Shown one piece after another: positions 58,261 to 64,000 of a DNA stretch of 64,000 nucleotides (position 1 is its first letter; the number at the start of each line of letters is the position of its first letter). The translations under genes and the position numbers were made by a program. Below the pieces are notes generated by a model. It ran no database searches, was not told the origin of the DNA, and saw only the letters and a list, made by a program, of their open reading frames with translations. The stretch comes from Ruminiclostridium herbifermentans (GTDB taxonomy: Bacteria; Bacillota; Clostridia; Acetivibrionales; DSM-1351). The DNA is taken from the NCBI RefSeq assembly GCF_005473905.2, contig NZ_CP061336.1, forward strand, positions 1,852,501-1,916,500, given 5' to 3'.

Positions 58261-58482
58261 AAGAAATTAATTATATCGAGGCAAGAAAATGTTCTTAATT
58301 ACTATAAGTGGCGAGTATCGCTTGGTTTTCATGCGTGAGAATTTCACCCAGCCTCGTTGAAACGCCTGTTGATTAAATAAATTATTCCATAATCGGAGAA
58401 TTTTTATCGAGTAATTTTTATCAAAGAATTTTAAGGAAGAATTTCTTTCGAAGAATTTCATTTAAATCTAGGCGTTATAATA
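58261..58482 (+). ncRNA. Structured RNA candidate B, related to candidate A
   Basis: CGAGGC (58277-58282) pairs with GCCTCG (58351-58356) around hairpins GCGA/TCGC and GTGA/TCAC. It is followed by TTGAAACGCCTGTTGATTAA, a hairpin AAATT-ATTCC/GGAG-AATTT with loop ATAATC, several GAATTT repeats and CTAGGCGTTAT. Shared with candidate A in the same order: TATATCG-GG-AAG, TGAGAAT, TGAAA plus CGC(C)TG-TGA, AAATAAA, ATAATCG and TAGG-TTAT. It ends before its own terminator and overlaps no gene. Confidence 0.55.
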
Positions 58483-58545
58483 AAAAGCTGGATTACATTT
58501 GTATAGCTTAGCTATATAGACTATAGCCCAGTTTTTTTTATTTTA
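58480..58545 (+). terminator. Terminator after RNA candidate B
   Basis: An outer AAGCTGG/CCCAGTT pairing encloses a perfect TATAGCT-T-AGCTATA hairpin, followed by TTTTTTTATTTT. It gives candidate B a defined 3' end. Confidence 0.8.
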
Positions 58546-59102
58546 TTTGCCTTAAATCACTAAAATAGGTGCTTAACAGTAAAAATTGATATAAATCTGT
58601 TAGACCTAATATTTTTCTTGTGTTATACTAATAAAAAATCAATAATATTTATAATGTATAGTAATATTTTAGTTTTTGTCATTGTTGGAAATAATATAAT
58701 ATATTGTTAAAGATATATTTTTTATGTTAATTCTCAAAAAGTTTGTTGTATAAGCTTGAATATTTTTGCTATAAGTAGAGGGTACTTATCCAAAAAGCTT
58801 TATTTTATATAGAGAACAAGTTGCTTAAATGTCTTTTAACAAAAAATTATTTTCTGCCTAAATTAGGCGTAGAAGGTTTATAAACTCGAATAATAATTTT
58901 GTGCTAATATACTTATTTTTTCGAGTTTCATAGACCACTAGTGGTTTTGCTTTTGTGAAAAGTTTGCATTAACGAAGTGAATTTTTTAGTTATATGGGGC
59001 TAATTAAGTTATATATAATGCTGCAAACTTATCTGCACAGAGGCTTTCCACTATTAGTTTCAGAATATTTATGTGCCTAAATGGGGCGTAGGAGGTTAAT
59101 AT
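58546..59102 (+). promoter_or_regulatory. Long structured 5' region of the clpE-like gene
   Basis: Contains AAACTCGAA/TTCGAGTTT (58882-58890 with 58920-58928), CCACTAGTGG (58935-58944), and AAGTTTGC-ATT with AATG-CT-GCAAACTT (58960-58970 with 59017-59030). A 28-bp imperfect direct repeat beginning TGCCTAAAT...GGCGTAG (58855 and 59074; 24 of 28 bases equal) occurs twice, the second copy including the gene's ribosome site. No canonical CtsR operator was found. A regulated leader is inferred. Confidence 0.5.
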
Positions 59103-61454
59103 ATGATAAAGTGTTCAATCTGTAATAAAAATATTGCAGTGGTATTTGTAACAAAGCTTGTTGATGGTAAACAAATTCAAGAAGGTCTTTGTGTAAGCTG
59201 CGCCAGAAAGCAAAACCTTCAACCAATAGATCAGTTGCTTTCACAGACAGGAATGACTGAAGAAGAATTGGATAATATAAGTAAACAGGTTGGTGATATG
59301 CTCGAAGGCATAGATGGAAATGAGATAATTGAAGCATTACAAGATGAAGTTGGAAACCTGAATGAGTCTAATCCTTTTTTCGGAATGTTAAATAAAGCAT
59401 TTCCTAAGGTAAACAATATTTCAAATAGTAATATTGATAGTGAAGCATCGACAAATAGTCAGGATACAAATGGTGGAGACGACAAAGATAATAAGAATTC
59501 ATCAAAAACAAAGGTACAAGATAAGAAAGGCAATAAAAAGAAAAAGTACCTAGATATGTATGGGACTAACCTTATTGATAAGGCCAGAAATGGTGCAATT
59601 GATAAGGTTGTAGGAAGAAACAAAGAAATTGATAGAGTTGTACAAATATTAAATAGAAGAACAAAGAATAATCCAGTACTTATTGGTGAACCGGGTGTTG
59701 GAAAAACAGCTATAGCTGAGGGCTTAGCTATGAGAATAGCACTAAAGGAAGTACCAGTCAAATTGTATGATGCTGAGGTATATTTGCTTGACATGACAAG
59801 TGTGGTTGCTGGTACTCAGTTCAGAGGGCAGTTTGAAAGCAGAATGAAAGGAATTATTGATGAGGCTAAGTCATTTGGTAACATCATTCTCGTTATAGAT
59901 GAACTTCATAATATAATGGGTGCAGGAGAAGCTGAGGGGGCAATGAATGCTGCTAATATACTCAAACCAGCTTTATCCAGAGGTGAAATTCAGGTAATTG
60001 GTGCTACTACATTGACTGAATATAGAAAAAATATAGAAAAGGATTCGGCATTAGAAAGAAGATTCCAACCAATTATTGTTGATGAACCGTCAATGGAAGA
60101 ATCAGTAGAAATCCTTATGGGTATCAAGCACTATTATGAAGAATATCATCGAGTAAAGATAAGCGAAGAGGTTGTAAGAGCAGCGGTTAATTATTCAGAA
60201 AGATATATAACTGATAGATTTTTGCCTGATAAAGCTATTGACGTAATAGATGAAGCAGGTTCAAGAGCTAATTTAAGAAATGTAAAGCTAGCTGAATTAC
60301 AGAAATATAAGGATGAGTTGGTAAAGGTTCAAGAAGCTAAGGATAATGCTATATCTGCTGATTCCATTGAGGATTACCAAAAGGCTGCTGATTTAAAAGT
60401 TCATGAATGTAAACTTATAGAAATGATAAAGGAAATAGAAGATACAAATAATGATGTTTCCTTAACAACAGAAGATATTGCCAGTGTAATAGAGGCGTGG
60501 ACAAAAATTCCAATTCAACGACTAAGTGAAGAAGAATCACAAAAGCTGATGAGTCTTGAAGATAGAATACACAAACGTGTTATAGGACAAAACAAAGCAG
60601 TGGAAGGTGTAGCTAAAGCTATACGTAGAAGTAGGTCAGGCTTTAAGAAGAAGAAAAAACCAGCTTCATTTATATTTGTAGGGCCTACAGGTGTTGGTAA
60701 AACAGAGTTAGTCAGAGCTTTGGCAATAGAATTATTTGCAAGCGAAGAGTCATTGATTAGGTTAGATATGTCTGAATACATGGAAAAGCATACTGTTTCC
60801 AAATTGATAGGCTCACCTCCAGGATATGTTGGCTATGATGATGCAGGACAATTAACTGAAAAAGTTAGAAGAAAGCCATATTCAGTTATTTTAATGGATG
60901 AAATAGAGAAAGCACACCCAGACGTATTTAATATGTTGTTGCAGATACTTGAAGATGGAAGATTAACAGATAGTCATGGAAGGACTGTTAGCTTTGAAAA
61001 TACAGTAATTATTATGACATCAAATGCTGGTACTAATCTGAAATCAAATGGTATAGGATTTTCAAATAATTCATATTCTGCTTTGGAAAGCAGAGTTAAG
61101 GATGTAATTAAGGAGACCTTTAGACCAGAGTTCCTTAATAGAATTGATGAAGTAATAGTATTTACTGAACTTAATAAAGAAGAACTTAGAAAGATTATTG
61201 ACTTGATGCTGGATGAAGTTTTACAGGAAGCAAAAGAGAAGAATATAAAGGTAAATGTTTCTGATAGTGTAAAAGAGTTTATTCTTCAAAAGGGTTATGA
61301 CGTAAAATTTGGTGCAAGACCATTAAGACGTGCAATTCAAACCTATATAGAAGATGTTCTATCAGAGGAATATTTAAAGGGAAATGTGAAAGAAGGATCT
61401 TTAGTTGGAATAGATTTAGATGAGAACCAAGAAATTAAACTATCAATTATTTAA
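59103..61454 (+). CDS. ClpE-type AAA+ unfoldase with N-terminal zinc finger
   Basis: HSP100 ATPase that unfolds proteins for ClpP. In place of the usual Clp N-domain it has a zinc finger, MIKCSICNKNIAVVFVTKL with the second CVSCARK, as in ClpE. AAA module 1 has GEPGVGKTAIAEGLA; a short UVR-like middle segment (EDYQKAADLKVHECKLIEMI) follows; AAA module 2 has GPTGVGKTELVRALAIELF, and the DMSEYMEKHTVSKLIGSPPG segment. At 783 residues it is complete. GTAGGAGGT lies seven bases before the ATG. Heat or stress induction is expected, perhaps through the structured leader. Confidence 0.93.
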   Translation: MIKCSICNKNIAVVFVTKLVDGKQIQEGLCVSCARKQNLQPIDQLLSQTGMTEEELDNISKQVGDMLEGIDGNEIIEALQDEVGNLNESNPFFGMLNKAFPKVNNISNSNIDSEASTNSQDTNGGDDKDNKNSSKTKVQDKKGNKKKKYLDMYGTNLIDKARNGAIDKVVGRNKEIDRVVQILNRRTKNNPVLIGEPGVGKTAIAEGLAMRIALKEVPVKLYDAEVYLLDMTSVVAGTQFRGQFESRMKGIIDEAKSFGNIILVIDELHNIMGAGEAEGAMNAANILKPALSRGEIQVIGATTLTEYRKNIEKDSALERRFQPIIVDEPSMEESVEILMGIKHYYEEYHRVKISEEVVRAAVNYSERYITDRFLPDKAIDVIDEAGSRANLRNVKLAELQKYKDELVKVQEAKDNAISADSIEDYQKAADLKVHECKLIEMIKEIEDTNNDVSLTTEDIASVIEAWTKIPIQRLSEEESQKLMSLEDRIHKRVIGQNKAVEGVAKAIRRSRSGFKKKKKPASFIFVGPTGVGKTELVRALAIELFASEESLIRLDMSEYMEKHTVSKLIGSPPGYVGYDDAGQLTEKVRRKPYSVILMDEIEKAHPDVFNMLLQILEDGRLTDSHGRTVSFENTVIIMTSNAGTNLKSNGIGFSNNSYSALESRVKDVIKETFRPEFLNRIDEVIVFTELNKEELRKIIDLMLDEVLQEAKEKNIKVNVSDSVKEFILQKGYDVKFGARPLRRAIQTYIEDVLSEEYLKGNVKEGSLVGIDLDENQEIKLSII

Positions 61455-61479
61455 ATAATATTATATAATAAGATTTATA

Positions 61480-61517
61480 AAGCTATAATAAATAAAATTA
61501 TTATAGCTTGTCTTTTT
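61480..61517 (+). terminator. Terminator of the clpE-like gene
   Basis: AAGCTATAATAA/TTATTATAGCTT perfect twelve-base stem followed by GTCTTTTT. Confidence 0.85.
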
Positions 61518-61718
61518 AAAAAGTGTGTTTTCTTGGCATTTTTCGATGTTATGTTATATAATGTTATCTGCTTGAGGATGTTAAGAATGCATATAATTAA
61601 CTATATTTGAAATCGCAGCATATGTCCAACTCTTTAAATCTGCTATAGCATTATCTTTAATAATTGATTATTATTTAGTTTTCAAACCTAAATTAGTTAG
61701 TATCGATTGGAGTTAGTT

Positions 61719-63026
61719 ATGGGGTGTTCAAAAAAGATATTGACAATGATTTCGATTACCTTACTAAATATTATGATTGTTTCATGTTCTAGTAATAATT
61801 CGCAGAGTTATGATGATGTTCAAAAAAGTAATAAACCGCCCAAGACTCATACCATAAATTTAATGACTACTTGGGGAGGTGCTGATAGTAAGGCAGGAGT
61901 GTTGAAGGAAATTATTGCCAAATTTGAAGAAGAAAATCCAAATATTAAAATTTCAAATCAATCCATATTTGGAGATGATTATTTGCCTACGCTTAAGACA
62001 AAATTTGCATCTGGAAGCGAACCGGATGTTTTTGGTTTATGGCCGGGTTCTGATATAAAATATCTAATTAAAGCTGATAAAATTGCAGATATTACCGACA
62101 CCTTAAAGCAAGACAGGACATGGATGGACTCTTTCGATCAAGCAAGCTTTATGGCAACAACCTATAACAATCGTATATATGGAATTCCATATGAACTTGT
62201 ATTTGAAGGACTTTTCATTAATAAAGACTTATTTGATGAATACGGTGTAAAGGAACCTGCAAATTATAAAGAATTAAAGGACGCAGTAGCTATATTCAAG
62301 AAAAATGGAATTATACCCATAGCATATAATTCTACTGCAGAAGGTTCATATATTTATCAAAATATAATAGCAAGTTTAGGTGGTTCTCAAGGCGTTGAAG
62401 AGTACCTAGTCGATGGTAAAATTAATAATTGCTATATCGATGCAATGAAATACATGAAGGAATTATATGACATAGGTGCATTTTCAGAAGATTCAATGAT
62501 GATTTATAGTGACGAAAGAAATGATCTGTTTTTTACAAAGAAGGCAGCCATGATAGTTCAAGGTTCATGGTTCATACCATACTTCGAAAAGGATGATACA
62601 AGCGTAAAAATGATTCCATTTCCATCAATGACTGATGAGGATTCAAAGATGCCTACAGGCTTAGGCGGAGGTACATTCTTTATTAGTAAAAATGCTTGGA
62701 ATTCATTCATCAAAAGAGATGATGCTATTGTGTTTTTAAAATATTTAACGTCAAAAGAATCAGCTTCATATTTTTATAATACTGCTGGAATGCTAACTTA
62801 TTTAAATATGGAAATGGATTTTCAATCAGCTAATAGTTTATTAGCAGAACAGAGTACAGGAGTTTATAAAAGAATTCTTTCTAAGAATAAAACACCTATC
62901 CCTGATCATATTATCGAAAGATCGGCATGGGAAGATATAGTAATAAAGCAGTTTCCAAAATTTCTACTAGGAGAAAAAACTGCTGAGGAAATATGGGATC
63001 AAGTTGTAGATAAAATCTCTAATTAA
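61719..63026 (+). CDS. ABC transporter sugar-binding lipoprotein (family 1 solute-binding)
   Basis: Extracellular lipoprotein that captures a sugar or oligosaccharide for an ABC importer. The lipobox IVSC (Cys25 counted from the ATG used) follows a short signal peptide; the two-lobe SBP fold shows TINLMTTWGGADSKAGVLKE, KFASGSEPDVFGLWPG, YGIPYELVFEGLFINKDLFD, and FLKYLTSKESASYFYNTAGM. The ATG with GGAG six bases upstream is used; a TTG four codons earlier overlaps that site. A sensor kinase gene follows after 16 bp, so this binding protein may supply the signal or belong to the same uptake operon. Confidence 0.92.
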   Translation: MGCSKKILTMISITLLNIMIVSCSSNNSQSYDDVQKSNKPPKTHTINLMTTWGGADSKAGVLKEIIAKFEEENPNIKISNQSIFGDDYLPTLKTKFASGSEPDVFGLWPGSDIKYLIKADKIADITDTLKQDRTWMDSFDQASFMATTYNNRIYGIPYELVFEGLFINKDLFDEYGVKEPANYKELKDAVAIFKKNGIIPIAYNSTAEGSYIYQNIIASLGGSQGVEEYLVDGKINNCYIDAMKYMKELYDIGAFSEDSMMIYSDERNDLFFTKKAAMIVQGSWFIPYFEKDDTSVKMIPFPSMTDEDSKMPTGLGGGTFFISKNAWNSFIKRDDAIVFLKYLTSKESASYFYNTAGMLTYLNMEMDFQSANSLLAEQSTGVYKRILSKNKTPIPDHIIERSAWEDIVIKQFPKFLLGEKTAEEIWDQVVDKISN

Positions 63027-63042
63027 AAAAACTGAGGTAGAT

Positions 63043-64000
63043 ATGATAAACAAAGTGACATCTGGTATATACTGGCAAATAATGAGGCTTATTAGATTTT
63101 ACAGAAATATATCCATCAAAAAGAAAATTTTTCTAATACTATATATTCAAATACTTATCCCATTAATTTTTATTGGGTATTTTAGCTTTAAAACATCTGA
63201 GAATATTATAGTTGAAAAGTCTAAAACATATTCAAATGAATTATTAAGCATTATAGAACTTAGACTTCAAGATACAATAAATAACTTAAATATGTTAACT
63301 CAGAATATAGGTAATGATGAAGGAATATATTCAGCATTACTTAATGATGACAGCAGTATAAATAGGCTGCAAAATTATGAAGTTAGGGCAGATATTATTA
63401 ATGCGTTTCAAAAAATAGTTCCTAATCAAAATAATATTTTAGCATTGTGTATTGTAACAAAGACTGTAAAGATTATTGAATATGACAGAAACAGTGTAGA
63501 ATCTGATATTAAGTCAGTAGTATTACAAAACTATACTGATATGCAAAAATACGCAAGAGCTGCTGGAGGTGGATCTGTATGGTATTTTGATTCTAATGAT
63601 AATGCATATTTGATAAAAATGATTTATAATAGGGATAACTATCAGGAAATAGGTCTATTGGTGGTTCAGATAGACAAGCAGTCTTTCAAGGGCACTTTGG
63701 GGGGCTCAGAATCAGAGTTAATGAAAAACTTAACAATACTATCTCCTGATAATAGCATTATTTATTGCAGAGACAAAGCAACTTTTAATAAATATAGAAA
63801 AACAATTCAAGATACATTTAATGGAGTTGATAATAAGGCAAAAATTTTTGTTGCATCAAGAACATTAGGTGAGTTAAGATGGACAATAGTAACATATATT
63901 CCCTTAAAACAATTACATGCGGATGTTGAGGGACTTAGAACAAATATGATTTTAATTTGTTTGGCAGCTATTTTGCTATTAACCTTTGTAAGCTTCTTTG
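63043..64000 (+). CDS. Sensor histidine kinase N-terminal part (cut by window end)
   Basis: Reads without stop to the window edge (319 codons). A membrane helix near residues 28-48 (FLILYIQILIPLIFIGYFSF) is followed by an extracellular dCache-like sensor domain of about 240 residues (WYFDSNDNAYLIKMIYNRDN, then GLLVVQIDKQSF), and a second helix begins near residue 305 (LICLAAILLLTFVSF). The layout is that of YesM/LytS-type sugar-responsive kinases, with the HAMP, His-kinase and ATPase parts beyond the edge. GAGGTAG precedes the ATG. The response regulator should follow outside. Confidence 0.8.
   Translation, partial: MINKVTSGIYWQIMRLIRFYRNISIKKKIFLILYIQILIPLIFIGYFSFKTSENIIVEKSKTYSNELLSIIELRLQDTINNLNMLTQNIGNDEGIYSALLNDDSSINRLQNYEVRADIINAFQKIVPNQNNILALCIVTKTVKIIEYDRNSVESDIKSVVLQNYTDMQKYARAAGGGSVWYFDSNDNAYLIKMIYNRDNYQEIGLLVVQIDKQSFKGTLGGSESELMKNLTILSPDNSIIYCRDKATFNKYRKTIQDTFNGVDNKAKIFVASRTLGELRWTIVTYIPLKQLHADVEGLRTNMILICLAAILLLTFVSFF

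Noticed and set aside
58546-59102. CtsR operator before the clpE-like gene
   Set aside because: No GGTCAAA-type heptad tandem was found; only hairpins and a different direct repeat.

Overview
The window is AT-rich DNA from a spore-forming anaerobic Firmicute of the class Clostridia. The evidence is AGGAGG-type ribosome sites with some TTG/GTG starts, a spoIVA gene, a Pta-AckA acetate pathway, a T-box and a TPP riboswitch, and S-layer-homology surface proteins. A secreted pectin methylesterase carries a CBM6-like module and a type I dockerin, which points to a cellulosome-forming, plant-polysaccharide-degrading lineage (Ruminiclostridium/Acetivibrio-like; this genus-level guess is inference). 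No rRNA, tRNA or CRISPR array was seen.

Layout. 1-6.8 kb: a polysaccharide deacetylase cut by the left edge, the SAH hydrolase and MTA/SAH deaminase pair, a structured RNA candidate, two small hypothetical proteins and a 5-formyl-THF cyclo-ligase with a non-ATG start. 6.8-31.3 kb is the accessory half: two decayed ECF sigma factor copies, a STAND NTPase with about eleven near-identical TPR units, the dockerin pectinesterase, a Bcr/CflA-type drug exporter preceded by a nine-residue leader peptide, a large serine recombinase with a broken second copy 2.6 kb downstream, a lipoprotein, small orphan proteins, a CAT-like acetyltransferase, and a surface-protein block (copper-amine-oxidase-like domain, triple SLH protein, two large PKD-type proteins of 763 and 1513 residues). 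A strongly strand-asymmetric A/C-rich tract closes this half.

31.4-63 kb is mostly core genome: ApgM phosphoglycerate mutase, a T-box-controlled gltX-glnS operon, a TIR-domain protein, a membrane-anchored spermidine-synthase-like protein, pta, ackA, yceD-rpmF, a DUF512 radical-SAM-like protein, der-plsY-gpsA, spoIVA, thiT with a TPP riboswitch and attenuator, uvrA, two tandem copies of a DUF47 (PhoU-like)-Pit phosphate transporter pair, and a ClpE-type ATPase. The right edge holds a sugar-binding lipoprotein followed by a truncated sensor kinase, probably the start of a sugar-sensing and uptake operon.

Points worth most attention: (i) two apparently related, independently transcribed structured RNA candidates at 51.3 kb and 58.3 kb, with possible architectural relatives at 3.9 kb and 43.4 kb; (ii) PHO-box-like hexamers phased by 11 bp upstream of both DUF47-Pit copies; (iii) an apparently exact 378-bp internal duplication in the STAND-TPR gene; (iv) the leader-peptide attenuator of the exporter; (v) the SLH/PKD surface locus.
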